A stretch of 64,000 nucleotides of DNA from JAJPKK01 sp963802745 (GCA_963802745.1 CAWDKL010000049.1:62001-126000); one strand, 5' to 3'. Counted from the stretch's first letter, positions 26,516 to 35,695 are shown. Notes: generated by a model from the sequence alone, not told the origin. A program made the numbers and translations.

Positions 26516-27736
26516 TCACAAAATCCGCTCGGCCTCGCGAAGACTTTCGATCAGCGAGGCGCGCAACAGGAAGGCGCGTGCCTTGGCGGGATCCTCGGCG
26601 GTACGGCGCAACTCCTCCTGGTTGCGGCGGCGGACGTTTGGGTCCTTCTCGGCCAAAAGGCGCTTGTTGCGGATGGTTTGCGCCTGGGTGTGCTGGATAG
26701 CCACGTGGCGGCGCTGGCGCTCATAGCGGTCGAGCGTGTCCTCATCGGCCTCGCCGCGCAAGATGCGCACCAGCTTGTCGGCGAGGTTGAAGGCGTCGTG
26801 GACGCCGCTGTTCATCCCCATGGCGCCGATCGGGCTGTTCACATGGGCGGCATCGCCCGCCAAGATCGCACGACCGCTGCGGAATTTTTTTGCAACTCTC
26901 TGGTGCACGGTATAGAGATTGCTGCCGATGATATCGAAGTCACAGCCTGTGGGCAGGAACGCCTGCATGCGCGCCTGCAGCGCCTCCGGCCGGCACGCCG
27001 CCTCGGCGTCTTCCGACGGGTCGATCGGAAAATGCACCCGCCAGCGGTCCGGCGGCCCTTTCCAGTGGAACAGGTTCGACCACTCCACCGGGTCCGATAT
27101 GTAGTTGCGCTCCGCATAGCCGTGGCGGCGGAAATCGTAGGCGACCTCGATGTTCAAGGTCATGTCCGCATAGGTAAAACCCTCGAACTCGATATCGAGG
27201 TCCTTGCGCACGATGCTGCGCGCGCCCTCGGCGCTGACAAGATAGGCACCCGGCACCGCCGCCGCCTCGCCGGCCGGATCGACCACATGCGCCACCACGC
27301 CGGAGCTACCTTGCGTGAAGCGCGTAAAAGTCGTCGCCAGCCGCAGGTCGATGCCGGGATGCGCTTTCGCCAGCTTGAGCGCTTCCTCGACGATCTTGAT
27401 GCGCTCGCATTGCAGCACGTACGGAAACCGCGTGTCGTCCTTGAGGTGAATATGATCGAATGCTGCAGTCAGCGTGTTCGACGCCCGGTCCCAATAATGA
27501 AATATTGGCGCCACGATGCCGCGCGGCTCCAGCTTTTGGTAAAGCCCGATGCGGTCATACATCTCCAGCGTCGCCGGATGATTGGTCCCGGCCCGCGGTA
27601 CCTGTTCGAGGAAGTTGTCGTCGCCGAGCGCTTCGATCAGCGTCACCGGTACGCCTTCCTGGGCCAACGCCAGCGACAGGCAAAGACCGACCGGCCCTGC
27701 CCCGATAACGATCACGCGGTGGGAATTAGCGGTCAT
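26516..27736 (-). CDS. FAD-dependent aromatic-ring monooxygenase (PHBH/UbiH-like)
   Basis: A 406-residue class A flavoprotein hydroxylase. The N-terminal Rossmann loop is VIVIGAGPVGLCLSLALA (GxGxxG), the DG-type segment sits near VSAEGARSIVRKDLDIEFEG, and the FAD-ribityl motif is GRAILAGDAAHVNSPIGAMG (GDAAH) followed by NSGVHDAFNLADKL. This family oxidises phenolic or related compounds with NAD(P)H and O2; the substrate is not evident. The length matches the family. It stands alone between the foreign block at 23-26 kb and the superoxide dismutase gene, both spacers lacking genes. Confidence 0.9.
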   Translation of the reverse strand: MTANSHRVIVIGAGPVGLCLSLALAQEGVPVTLIEALGDDNFLEQVPRAGTNHPATLEMYDRIGLYQKLEPRGIVAPIFHYWDRASNTLTAAFDHIHLKDDTRFPYVLQCERIKIVEEALKLAKAHPGIDLRLATTFTRFTQGSSGVVAHVVDPAGEAAAVPGAYLVSAEGARSIVRKDLDIEFEGFTYADMTLNIEVAYDFRRHGYAERNYISDPVEWSNLFHWKGPPDRWRVHFPIDPSEDAEAACRPEALQARMQAFLPTGCDFDIIGSNLYTVHQRVAKKFRSGRAILAGDAAHVNSPIGAMGMNSGVHDAFNLADKLVRILRGEADEDTLDRYERQRRHVAIQHTQAQTIRNKRLLAEKDPNVRRRNQEELRRTAEDPAKARAFLLRASLIESLREAERIL

Positions 27737-27992
27737 CGGACAGCCCGTGGTCGCTCATGATGTCATCGCACTCCGCTTTTATTCGCAGGCCTCCTTCCGG
27801 AGGCGCCGCCTGACGTACCCGGCCGGTGGGCAATCATCAAGGCGACGGCAAGCCGGGGATTTGGTAAGCGAGCACGTAGCCGCGTCCTGCGCGGGCGATG
27901 ACTTCAGAGGCATCACGAATCGCACGGACGGACGCACGGCTCCACCCGCAAGCCTCCGGGTGGAACAGCGGGGCGCCCGACCGTCATGCCGG

Positions 27993-28589
27993 CTATTTTG
28001 CGGCGTAAAGCTCGGCCACATATTCCCAATTGACGAGGTGATCGATGAAGGCCTTGAGATAGTCGGGGCGGCGGTTGCGGTAGTCGATGTAGTAGGAATG
28101 CTCCCATACGTCGCAGCCGAGGATCGGCTTGGCGCCATGGACCAGCGGGCTTTCGCCGTTCGCCGTCTTGGTAACGATGATTTTACCGTCCTTGACGGCG
28201 AGCCAGGCCCAGCCGGATCCGAACTGGGTGACGCCCGCCTGAATAAAATCTTCCTTCGCCTTGGCGACCGATCCGAGATCGGCGATGATCTGCTTTTCGA
28301 GTTCGCCTGGAATCTTGTCGCCGCCGCCGTGGGGCTTCATCCACTTCCAGAAATGCAAATGGTTGTAGTGCTGGCCGGCATTGTTGAACAATCCGGGGTT
28401 CTTGCCGAACGAGCCCCTGACGATGTCTTCCAGCGATTTGCCTTCCCACTCCGTTCCTTTAAGCAAATTATTGCCATTGTTGACATAGGCCAAGTGATGC
28501 TTGTCGTGATGATATTCGAGGGTTTCTTGTGACATGTAGGGCGCCAGGGCGTCATACGCATAGGGCAGGTGAGGCAGGGAAAACGACAT
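27993..28589 (-). CDS. sodB: Superoxide dismutase, Fe/Mn type
   Basis: A 198-residue enzyme that dismutates superoxide to H2O2 and O2. The start is ATG 28589, with MSFSLPHLPYAYDALAPYMS giving the canonical N-terminus. Metal ligands: His27 in EYHHDKHH, a second His in NAGQHYNHLHFWKWM, then Asp and His in CDVWEHSYYIDYRNRRP. GSGWAWLAV and the dimer EHxYY motif are present. The metal (Fe or Mn) cannot be fixed from this alone. There is no signal peptide, so it is cytoplasmic. An in-frame extension to 28688 is non-coding in character. Confidence 0.95.
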   Translation of the reverse strand: MSFSLPHLPYAYDALAPYMSQETLEYHHDKHHLAYVNNGNNLLKGTEWEGKSLEDIVRGSFGKNPGLFNNAGQHYNHLHFWKWMKPHGGGDKIPGELEKQIIADLGSVAKAKEDFIQAGVTQFGSGWAWLAVKDGKIIVTKTANGESPLVHGAKPILGCDVWEHSYYIDYRNRRPDYLKAFIDHLVNWEYVAELYAAK

Positions 28590-29017
28590 CGGAGGGTTCC
28601 TCTCTTCAGGTGTCGAACGGGTGCGCCGACCATCGGTCGGATCGATGGCCGGTGCCCTGTAGTTAAGGTGCGCGCGCCGGGGCGGCAACCGGCAACGGCG
28701 GCAGGAGGGTGGTTTGCTGGGCCTGACGCCACAGCCAAAGGTTGAGGTGGGATCGCGTCGTTAATCCAAGATGGTTTGCCTCGCCAAGACGATCGAGCGT
28801 GCGCGACCAGCGGGCAACAACTTGGGGCAGATCTCCGGTGACAATCACCGAGAACAAGTTATAGGATATAGTGCGCTCGTCGTGGCGAATTTATAGTCAG
28901 GGATGGAAGCAGCGGCTTTCAAGGTCCATGGTACGATCGGTCGGGCGGGAAAGCAACGGAAGGGCGGATTCCCGGGATGTTCTGTCATTTGCTCCGATCA
29001 GTTGTGGGCGATAGGCC
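28590..29017. other. Intergenic region, no confident gene
   Basis: A 428-base spacer between divergent genes. A 64-codon minus-strand reading (28663-28857, including SVIVTGDLPQVVARWSRTLD) has some protein character but no recognised relative and would end just before the sodB promoter. It is left uncalled. The 28840-28900 stretch is A/T-richer and may hold promoters for both sides. Confidence 0.3.
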
Positions 29018-29677
29018 ATGTTCTATTTTCTCGTGTTAATCGGCTCGATCGCGGTAGCGGCCGGCGTGTTCCTGGTGGGGCTCAGCCTCCCGATCCTTGA
29101 AAGTCCGCTGGGCGCGGCCCTGCTGGTTGCGGCCAGCGTCGCCATGACGGGTGGAACTGTCCTCTTCGGGCTGGCGGCGGCGTTGCGGGAATTGCGTGGC
29201 GTTGCCCAAGCTTTGAGGGCGCTGAAGGTGCGGACGCCGGGTAAGTCGCGGCCACGCCCGGAGGCGACCGCGCCGGAACTGCGTCCGGCACCGGCCGCAG
29301 CGCCGCCTGAGTTTTTGCAGGCACGTCCCAATCTATTGGAAGCGCAACCGAAAACCTTCGAAACAATGTGGCCGGCAAGCCGCAGCCCCCACGATGGCGG
29401 GCAAGACAAGCGGGACAGGCAGCACGGGGTGCCCGCCGAACCGCCGACGCGGACCGCTCCGGTCGCCGCGGTGGCCCCTGCGGAGGTGCCGGAACCGGAA
29501 CTTCACACGATTCTCAAGACCGGGGTGATCGAGGATATGGCGTACACGCTGTACAGGGACGGTTCGATCACGGCAAAGATGGCGGACAGCACCATGCGGT
29601 TCGGCTCCCTCGACGAATTACGCCAATACCTAAATCGACGCAACCTGACACGGGCGGATCTGTCCGGCACACCTTAA
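29018..29677 (+). CDS. Two-helix membrane protein of unknown function
   Basis: A 219-residue protein with two N-terminal membrane helices (FYFLVLIGSIAVAAGVFLVG and GAALLVAASVAMTGGTVLFG), a long Pro/Ala-rich cytoplasmic or periplasmic linker (about residues 75-155), and a conserved-looking C-terminal module. That module reads HTILKTGVIEDMAYTLYRDG, SITAKMADSTMRFGSLDELR, QYLNRR. Proteins with this tail are familiar from Bradyrhizobium genomes as hypothetical. The gene converges on sufE and their ends overlap by four bases. Confidence 0.75.
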   Translation: MFYFLVLIGSIAVAAGVFLVGLSLPILESPLGAALLVAASVAMTGGTVLFGLAAALRELRGVAQALRALKVRTPGKSRPRPEATAPELRPAPAAAPPEFLQARPNLLEAQPKTFETMWPASRSPHDGGQDKRDRQHGVPAEPPTRTAPVAAVAPAEVPEPELHTILKTGVIEDMAYTLYRDGSITAKMADSTMRFGSLDELRQYLNRRNLTRADLSGTP

Positions 29678-30105
29678 TGATCGGCATCCGCGAGTGCACC
29701 GCGTGCCGCGTCGCGGATGCGTCCAACCATGGATTTCAGCCCGTTTGAACGCTGCGGCGTCAGATTTTCGCGCAACCCCAGGCGGTCGAACTGCGCCAGG
29801 GCGTCGGTGTCGAGAATCTCCTGCGCGGATTTGCCGGAATAAATCGCCAGCAGAATAGCAATCAGGCCGCGCACGATATGAGCATCGCTATCGCCGGTAA
29901 ATCGTAGCACCGGAGCACGCGGGACGGTGCGATCGATCTGGGTGATGAGCCAGACCTGACTGGCGCAGCCCAGCACCTTGTTGGCCTCGGTCCGCGCGGC
30001 TTCCGGAAACGGCGCCAGCGTGCGCCCCAATTCGATGACATAGCGATAGCGATCGTCCCACTCATCGAGCAGGGCGAAATTTTCGGCGATTTCATCGATC
30101 GGCAT
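29674..30105 (-). CDS. sufE: SufE family Fe-S assembly protein
   Basis: A 143-residue sulfur acceptor that takes persulfide from the SufS cysteine desulfurase and passes it to the SufBCD scaffold. The N-terminal FALLDEWDDRYRYVIELGR helix is diagnostic, the acceptor is Cys47 in KVLGCASQVWL, and DSDAHIVRGLIAILLAIYSG and LTPQRSNGLKSMVGRIR complete the fold. Length is normal. It stands apart from any suf operon here, which is usual for sufE in rhizobia. Confidence 0.93.
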   Translation of the reverse strand: MPIDEIAENFALLDEWDDRYRYVIELGRTLAPFPEAARTEANKVLGCASQVWLITQIDRTVPRAPVLRFTGDSDAHIVRGLIAILLAIYSGKSAQEILDTDALAQFDRLGLRENLTPQRSNGLKSMVGRIRDAARGALADADH

Positions 30106-30180
30106 CAGGTTGGCACGTCCCGCAGGCGTCGCACCGCGTCGCCGGTGCCACCCGTATATGAGGGGCGATCCGGGATATCG

Positions 30181-30687
30181 CTACAGGGCAGCCTGGGCGG
30201 GCGGGCGCCGGGGTGGCGCGTCCTTGTGCGGCTGCGGGCCGCGCCACGGCGGTACCATGTCAGCGTCCGTCAAGGTGCTTTGCGTGGCGGCGCCCGCCGG
30301 TGCCTTGTGCGACGACGGGTTCTGCTGCCCCGGTTTGGCCGCGTCCCCATGAGGCGCTTCACCATTGGCGGCCGCCGGCGCAACCGCACCGACGCGGTTC
30401 GCCGCATGCTCGGTCTTGACGAGCCGTTCGGCGACAAAGTCGAATACAATTTTCGCACCTGCCTGCGCGCGCTGGGCAAACGCAACCGCTAACTGCGACC
30501 CTGCCGCGCAGGCATCGGGCCGCCGTTCGCAGAAACCGCGCAGATCCGCCACGGTAGCCGACGCGGCCGTCACGGCATCCGCCGCTCCGACATCGGCCGG
30601 CGCCGGTGGAGCTTGTGACGGCACCAGGCTCGGCAGCAGCGCCAGCACGACGCAAAGCCAAAACGCCGTCCGCAAAAGAAAAAACAT
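30181..30687 (-). CDS. DUF5330 protein
   Basis: A 168-residue membrane-anchored protein. The start MFFLLRTAFWLCVVLALLPS is the family N-terminus: one hydrophobic helix that is either an anchor or an uncleaved signal. It is followed by VADLRGFCERRPDACAAGSQ with the conserved Cys pair, then AGAKIVFDFVAERL. The C-terminal half is disordered, rich in Pro/Ala. Function unknown; the family is widespread in Hyphomicrobiales, which supports the taxonomic reading. It lies 75 bases upstream of sufE on the same strand. Confidence 0.85.
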   Translation of the reverse strand: MFFLLRTAFWLCVVLALLPSLVPSQAPPAPADVGAADAVTAASATVADLRGFCERRPDACAAGSQLAVAFAQRAQAGAKIVFDFVAERLVKTEHAANRVGAVAPAAANGEAPHGDAAKPGQQNPSSHKAPAGAATQSTLTDADMVPPWRGPQPHKDAPPRRPPAQAAL

Positions 30688-31029
30688 GTTCGTTCCTTCC
30701 GCACCTCGACGACAGCGTTGCCGCGAGACGCCTCATGCAAGGCGCGACGCGCGCAGCTTGGACGTTCTACCGCCTCGCCTACTTTCCCGCGAAAAGATGG
30801 CGCATCGCGCATCGCGATCAACGTCATTGTAGCCGACAGCGGCGCTCGCCGCCACGGCGCCCGGCGATGAAAGCCCGCTCCGCCGCCGCCATTTTACATC
30901 GTGGTAAATGAGGTCCATTTTGGAGAATCCAATCCACGGCCGGCGTCACGTCGGCGGGGTCCGCCCGGGGCGGTAACCGGGAATACGCGGCGTCTTCGCT
31001 TCGGAGCCGGACGCGCATCCCGGCGCCCG

Positions 31030-31775
31030 GGGATGCGCACGTCCCCTCTCCCCGCGGCGTTCTTCACGCCGGGGATGCGCGCGTTCCCTCTCCCCACGGC
31101 GTTCTTCACGCCGTGGGGAGAGGGTTAGGGTGAGGGGCAGGGGCGCGTGAGGGCGTTGGGGCGGCCCACCGCTGCGGAGCGACCGGCCGCACCGCCGCAC
31201 CGCCGGTGCTCGCATCTGCCCCTCACCCCGACCCTCTCCCCATCGTAAAGGACGATGGGGAGAGGGGGGCGCCTGCCCGCCGGCGGCGGAGCGTTGCCCG
31301 CGGCGGCGGATGGAGCGCGTCGGCGCCGGAGATGCGCGCGGCCCCTCTCCCATCCGCGTTTTTCACGGCCGGGGATGCGCGCGTTCCCTCTCCCCGCGGC
31401 GTTCTTCACGCCGTGGGGAGAGGGTTAGGGTGAGGGGCCGGGGTGCGTGAGGGCGTTGGGGCGGGCCACCGCTGCGGAGCGACCGGCCGCACCGCCGCAC
31501 CGCCGGTGCTCGCATCTGCCCCTCACCCCAGCCCTCTCCCCATCGTGAAGGACGATGGGGAGAGGGGGCGCCTGCCCGCCGGCGGCGGAGGGTTACGCCG
31601 CGGCGGCGGATGGAGCGTGTCGGCGCCGGGGATGCGCGCGTCCCCTCTCCCATCCGCGTTTTTCACGGCCGGAGATGCGCACGTCCCCTCTCCCCGCGGC
31701 GTTCTTCACGCCGTGGGGAGAGGGCTAGGGTGAGGGGCAGGGGCGCGTGAGGGCGTTGGGGCGGGCCACCACCGC
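31030..31775. repeat. Tandem array, ~300-bp unit, of palindromic elements
   Basis: The motif CTCTCCCC(A/G)CGGCGTTCTTC followed by ACGCCGTGGGGAGAGGG recurs at about 31089, 31389 and 31689, a 300-base spacing, and each copy is followed by the same GTGAGGG-CGTTGGGGCGG stretch. Units 1 and 2 also share the downstream TGCCCCTCACCCC and a second hairpin, CTCTCCCCATCG...CGATGGGGAGAG. A partial copy lies at 31041-31080. The two full units differ at only a few positions by eye, which suggests recent duplication. Open readings through it are repeat translations, not genes. This explains most of the 1.3-kb gene-free gap at 30688-31986; 30688-31029 shows nothing else. Confidence 0.85.
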
Positions 31776-31986
31776 CGGAACGACCGGCCGCATCGCCCCA
31801 GGTCGGCAAAATCGCCGCGAATGCTTGCGCCAGCCCTGCACTGACACTCCCGCGCACAAAGCCAGGCGATTTGCCCCACCCACGCATCGCTTGGTGCCCA
31901 TTGAGGCGGACTTGCCGTTGGCGTATGGTCCCGCCCGCGATCGCCGTCGGTCGGACAGCTTCGCCACACATCCCCGGGAGGTCCTC

Positions 31987-33036
31987 ATGAAGCGCACTGT
32001 CGCATCGTTATCCGTTATCGCCGCCATGGTGTGGGTCGGCCCCGCGCTGGCGCAGCAGAAGGCCAAGGCGCAGAACGTGCCGGAAATTCCCTACACCTCG
32101 GTGCCCAATTTTCTCAAACTGCCGGCCGGCGAGTATCTTGGAGAATCCGTTGCGGTTGCCACCAATTCGAAGGGGCATATCTTCGTCTATCATCGCAGCG
32201 CCAATACGCGGCTGTTCGAATTCGACCAGAACGGCAACTTCCTGAAAGAGATCGGCAAGGGCTATTACGGCTTCGAATTCGCCCATTCGGTGCGGGTCGA
32301 CCCGCAGGACAATATCTGGACCGTGGACGAGGGGACCAACATGGTCACCAAGTTCAGCCCCGAAGGCAAGGTTTTGATGGTGCTGGGCCGCCGCCCGCCG
32401 GCCGTCGCCGGCGCCGTAGCGACGCCGACCGGCCCCAATAAGCCGGCGGAAAAATACATCTTCTGCCGCCCGACCGATGTGGGCTGGGACCCGCAGGGCA
32501 ATATCTTCGTCTCCGACGGCTACTGCAACAACCGCGTCGTCAAGTTCGACAAGGAGGGCCGCTTCGTCGCCCAGGTCGGCAGCGAAAAGGCCGGCAAGGA
32601 GCCCGGCGAATTCAACCTGCCGCACGGTCTGCAGGTCGCCCGCACCGGCGATGTCTATGTCGCCGACCGCTCCAACTTCCGCTACCAGATCCTCGACAAC
32701 AATCTTAAGCCGAAGAAGATCCTCGACCAGGTCGGCGTCGGCTGGACGGCGTGCATTTCCGACGGCCCGCACCAATACCTGTTCGCCTCCAACTCCAACC
32801 CGAACGGCAACCTGCCGGGCAGCTGGGCGATCACCGGCGAGATCTACAAGATGGAACTCGACGGCACCATCATCGGCAAGTTCGGCCATGCCAGCAAGGA
32901 ATTCGGCGGTTTCCAGGTGGTCCATATGATGGATTGCCGCAATCCGGACGAGATCGTGGTCGGCGAAATCGAATCCTGGCGGGTGCAAAAGCTGATCCTC
33001 AAGCCCGACGCGATGAAGAAGGCCGAGGCGCGGTAA
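31987..33036 (+). CDS. Secreted NHL-repeat beta-propeller protein (copy 1)
   Basis: A 349-residue exported protein from ATG 31987, with a GGGAGG ribosome site. The signal peptide is MKRTVASLSVIAAMVW onward, cleaved near PALAQQ. The mature part is a propeller of NHL-type blades: VDPQDNIWTVDEGTNMVTKF, WDPQGNIFVSDGYCNNRVVK and ARTGDVYVADRSNFRYQIL. The GNIFVSDGYCNNRVVKFD block resembles the metal-binding blade of peptidyl-alpha-hydroxyglycine amidating lyase-like proteins, but no enzyme activity is established. It forms a tandem pair with the next gene. Upstream in-frame readings lie in repeat DNA. Confidence 0.85.
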   Translation: MKRTVASLSVIAAMVWVGPALAQQKAKAQNVPEIPYTSVPNFLKLPAGEYLGESVAVATNSKGHIFVYHRSANTRLFEFDQNGNFLKEIGKGYYGFEFAHSVRVDPQDNIWTVDEGTNMVTKFSPEGKVLMVLGRRPPAVAGAVATPTGPNKPAEKYIFCRPTDVGWDPQGNIFVSDGYCNNRVVKFDKEGRFVAQVGSEKAGKEPGEFNLPHGLQVARTGDVYVADRSNFRYQILDNNLKPKKILDQVGVGWTACISDGPHQYLFASNSNPNGNLPGSWAITGEIYKMELDGTIIGKFGHASKEFGGFQVVHMMDCRNPDEIVVGEIESWRVQKLILKPDAMKKAEAR

Positions 33037-33059
33037 ACATCCGCTTTACGCACATTCGC

Positions 33060-33165
33060 CTTTGAGTCGTCGTCGCCGGGCTTGTCCCGGCGACCTCGAA
33101 GCGCAACGCAACTGTGCTTGCCGATCGAGATGGCCGGGACAAGCCCGGCCATGACCAGAGAGGCG
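33060..33165. repeat. REP pair between the NHL genes
   Basis: CGCCGGGCTTGTCCCGGCG (about 33075-33093) and GGCCGGGACAAGCCCGGCC (about 33131-33149) are two hairpins in inverted order, the GGGCTTGTCCC element also seen at 48903-48921. They fill the 163-base spacer between the paralogous NHL genes and could stabilise the upstream message. Confidence 0.85.
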
Positions 33166-33199
33166 AATTGTCCAAAAATCCTCACTCGGGAGATTCACC

Positions 33200-34264
33200 A
33201 TGAAACGTTTTGTGCTGTCCCTCATGGCGGCGACCTGCATCGGCGCGCTGCCGGCCGCCGCCCAGACGGCGCCCCAGATCGCCTATGACGCCGTCACCAA
33301 TCCGCTGACCATGCCCGACGACATCTATCTGGGCGAAGTCGGCGGCGTCGCCACCAATTCCAAGGGCGATATCTTCGTCTATACCCGCACCGGACACCCG
33401 ACCGTGTCGCTCGGCGGCGCGCGCGCCTTCGCGCATGGCGGTTCGCGGCTGTTCCAGTTCGATCGCGCCGGCAAATTCGTCCGCGAGATCGGCAAGGATT
33501 CTTACGGCTTCATGTTCGCCCAGCAGGTGCGCATCGATCCGCAGGACAACATCTGGGTCGTCGATCAAATGACCAACTCGGTCATCAAGTTCGATCCCGA
33601 GGGCCGGGTGCAGATGATTCTCGGCCGCAAGGCGGAGGCCATTCCGGTGCCGGCGCGCGGCAACGGTGCCGGCGGCACCCCGCCGCCCAATCTGCCGGCC
33701 GGCGCGCTGCCCGGCTCGGGGCTCAAGGCCGACCTCTTCAGCCGGCCGACCGACGTCGCCTTCGACGCCGCCGGCAATATCTATGTGGCCGACGGCCTCG
33801 GCAATGCGCGGGTGGCGAAATTCGACAAGAACGGCGTGTTCGTCACGTCGTGGGGCTCGAAGGGTACCGAGCCCGGCCAATTCGCCAGCGCCCGTGCCAT
33901 CGCGGTCGATGCCCAGGGCAACGTCTACGTGGCCGATCCCGGCAACAAGCGCATCCAGGTGTTCGACGGCAACGGCACTTTCAAGACCGCGATCACCACT
34001 GCGGGCGCTCCGCAGGCGCTGTGCATCACGCCCGGCCCCAACCAGGTGCTCTACGCCTCGAACTCCAATCCGCCGAACGACATCGATGTCGCCGGCGATA
34101 TCTACAAGCTCAAGCTCGACGGCACCGTGATCGGCAAGTTCGGCAAGGCCGGGCGGATGGCGAAGGAGTTCAACTTCGTCAACGCCATCGACTGCCGCAG
34201 CGAAAACAACCTGCTGATCGGCGAAATCGGCAATCTGCGCGTGCAGAAGGTGGCGCTGCATTAA
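33200..34264 (+). CDS. Secreted NHL-repeat beta-propeller protein (copy 2)
   Basis: A 354-residue paralogue of the preceding gene, same strand. The signal peptide is MKRFVLSLMAATCIGALPAAA; ATG 33200 follows a GGGAG site. Shared landmarks in the same order: VATNSKGDIFVYTR, RIDPQDNIWVVDQMTNSVIK, FDAAGNIYVADGLGNARVAK, YASNSNPPNDIDVAGDIYKL and the closing GEIGNLRVQKVALH. It differs from copy 1 by an extra loop (GGARAFAHGGSRLF) and a Gly/Pro insert (GNGAGGTPPPNLPAG). Likely periplasmic; the two may bind related ligands or form a pair. Function unassigned. Confidence 0.85.
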   Translation: MKRFVLSLMAATCIGALPAAAQTAPQIAYDAVTNPLTMPDDIYLGEVGGVATNSKGDIFVYTRTGHPTVSLGGARAFAHGGSRLFQFDRAGKFVREIGKDSYGFMFAQQVRIDPQDNIWVVDQMTNSVIKFDPEGRVQMILGRKAEAIPVPARGNGAGGTPPPNLPAGALPGSGLKADLFSRPTDVAFDAAGNIYVADGLGNARVAKFDKNGVFVTSWGSKGTEPGQFASARAIAVDAQGNVYVADPGNKRIQVFDGNGTFKTAITTAGAPQALCITPGPNQVLYASNSNPPNDIDVAGDIYKLKLDGTVIGKFGKAGRMAKEFNFVNAIDCRSENNLLIGEIGNLRVQKVALH

Positions 34265-34290
34265 AATAGCAACGGTAATCCGGAAAGATA

Positions 34291-34332
34291 TATGGCAGCA
34301 CCGCCGCTTTGTTCGAAAACGGTGCTGCCATA
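34291..34332. terminator. Perfect 13-bp hairpin between convergent genes
   Basis: TATGGCAGCACCG (34291-34303) and CGGTGCTGCCATA (34320-34332) are exact complements with a 16-base loop. It sits 26 bases after the NHL gene stop and 40 bases before the end of the converging phasin gene, so it can stop transcription from both sides. No strong T-run. Confidence 0.6.
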
Positions 34333-34371
34333 CTTAAACGATCGCTGCGGGAAACAACCAATCCAGGTGTC

Positions 34372-35001
34372 TTACCGCCCTGCCGGGCCTCGTTGCGCCC
34401 GGGTTTCGTCTACTTTCTTATCGGCTTCGTTGGCCATCCACACGTAATGCTCGCCGACCCGGCGTGCATAATCGATGAAGCCGTCGACATTTTCTCGTAC
34501 CAAGTCGCTTTGCGCAGCCGCGAATTCCTGCGGATTTTGGCAACGCATCAAGGCGTCCATGCGGTCGAACGTCCGCTCCATGTGATCGCGGGCAAACTCG
34601 GCCCACTCGCCGCATAGCCGCCGGCCGATTTCCGCCATCACGACGCCGGATTGCGCGATCGCCTCGATGTTGTCGGTCGATTTTTCTGCGGCCTTTTTGA
34701 CATCTTCCCCTGCGACACCCAGAACGCGACTCATGTGATCAGCGGAACGTTTGGTGGTTCTTGCAGCAAATTCAGCGCCGGATTGCAGCGCCAGTTGAAC
34801 GGTCTCGGCGTTCTTTTGAGCGATGCCCGCGCCCGCTCGCACCGCGTGTTCGCCGACCTTCGTTGCCGCGTCGGCGACGCGCGCCGTTTGCTCCGCCGAA
34901 CCGCGAGCCGCCTGCTGAGAAGCTTGAGTTGCCGCGCTGGCAGTTTTGTCTTCGTGCTTGTCGCCCGATCGAGCAGATGCTGTCGCCGTATTGTGCTCCA
35001 T
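34372..35001 (-). CDS. Phasin family protein
   Basis: A 209-residue amphipathic helical protein that would coat polyhydroxyalkanoate granules. After a charged, Ala/Gln-rich N-terminus (about 1-45) comes the phasin helix bundle: IAQKNAETVQLALQSGAEFA, RTTKRSADHMSRVLGVAG, AQSGVVMAEIGRRLCGEWAE, and the NPQEFAAAQSDLVRENVDGF stretch typical of Phasin_2 proteins. No signal peptide. PHA synthesis genes are not in the window. A stress-related cytoplasmic role is also seen in this family. Confidence 0.85.
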   Translation of the reverse strand: MEHNTATASARSGDKHEDKTASAATQASQQAARGSAEQTARVADAATKVGEHAVRAGAGIAQKNAETVQLALQSGAEFAARTTKRSADHMSRVLGVAGEDVKKAAEKSTDNIEAIAQSGVVMAEIGRRLCGEWAEFARDHMERTFDRMDALMRCQNPQEFAAAQSDLVRENVDGFIDYARRVGEHYVWMANEADKKVDETRAQRGPAGR

Positions 35002-35139
35002 ATGTTTTCCCTTTCACCGATGCGCTGTCGTCAACACTCGCGTTGCGGTGCACAAACGCGCTTCGGCGAGGAGATGTTCCAAATCCGCAGCTTCGATGCG
35101 TCGCGGGCCTCCTCACTTAAATGTGAAGCGCGCACGACG

Positions 35140-35640
35140 TGGCGGGCCGCAGCCGTCCTCCACCCGTTTTCAACGAAGCCGGAGGAATGGTGTGCCACTC
35201 GGCATCGCATAGCGAACTGCGTGTCCCGCTGGAGCGGCCGGCTCATTCTTCCAACCGCTCGCCCCCCATCACCCCGCATATGGCTCGAATCCGATCCGCG
35301 CCACGTCCGCCGAGTCGTCCTTGCGCTGCCGACCTTGGTAACGAGCAAATCGGCCCGCGCACGCTTTCCGTCGCCCCCGGCATCAAGCAGGCTGGCGCGC
35401 TGTCATCGAGTTCGGCCCGTAGTGCGAAAGAGAATGAGTCCAGAAATGCTTTCGTTCCATTATAAATGGCTTGACAGGTACCGCGCATGAAACCGGCGAT
35501 CGAACCAGTGAAGATACGTCACGCTTCGCACGAACGCTTGTCCCGGCAGACATCTGCAGCAGATAAATCGCTCCCGTAATGTCGTTATCGAGGTTCCGCT
35601 TCCGCATTTGTGCGCACATAAAAAGGCGGAGCTCCAAGTG
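35140..35640 (-). pseudogene. Decayed short-chain dehydrogenase
   Basis: Pieces of one SDR appear in successive frames on the minus strand: LDNDITGAIYLLQ, then the catalytic-region piece QAIYNGTKAFLDSFSFALRAEL with YxxxK and LMPGATE, then LVTKVGSA, then KDDSADVARIGFE. At least three frame changes and a stop after FEPYAG separate them, and the NAD-binding N-terminus is missing. This amount of damage is beyond a single read error, so a true pseudogene is likely. Confidence 0.7.
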
Positions 35641-35695
35641 GCACATGGTCACTCAAAACTCCGCATCAACACGCCATCATGGATGGTGACCAGCT

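Noticed and set aside
26441..27760. 439-codon plus-strand reading opposite the FAD monooxygenase
   Set aside because: The real gene on the minus strand has GxGxxG and GDAAH; the mirror reading has no fold signature.
31125..31733. Short readings of 75-136 codons on both strands in the repeat array
   Set aside because: They are translations of the palindromic repeats and recur with the period of the array.
31030..31775. Possible CRISPR array
   Set aside because: Units are ~300 bases and the spacers are themselves repeated; no cas genes. It is a tandem palindromic repeat.
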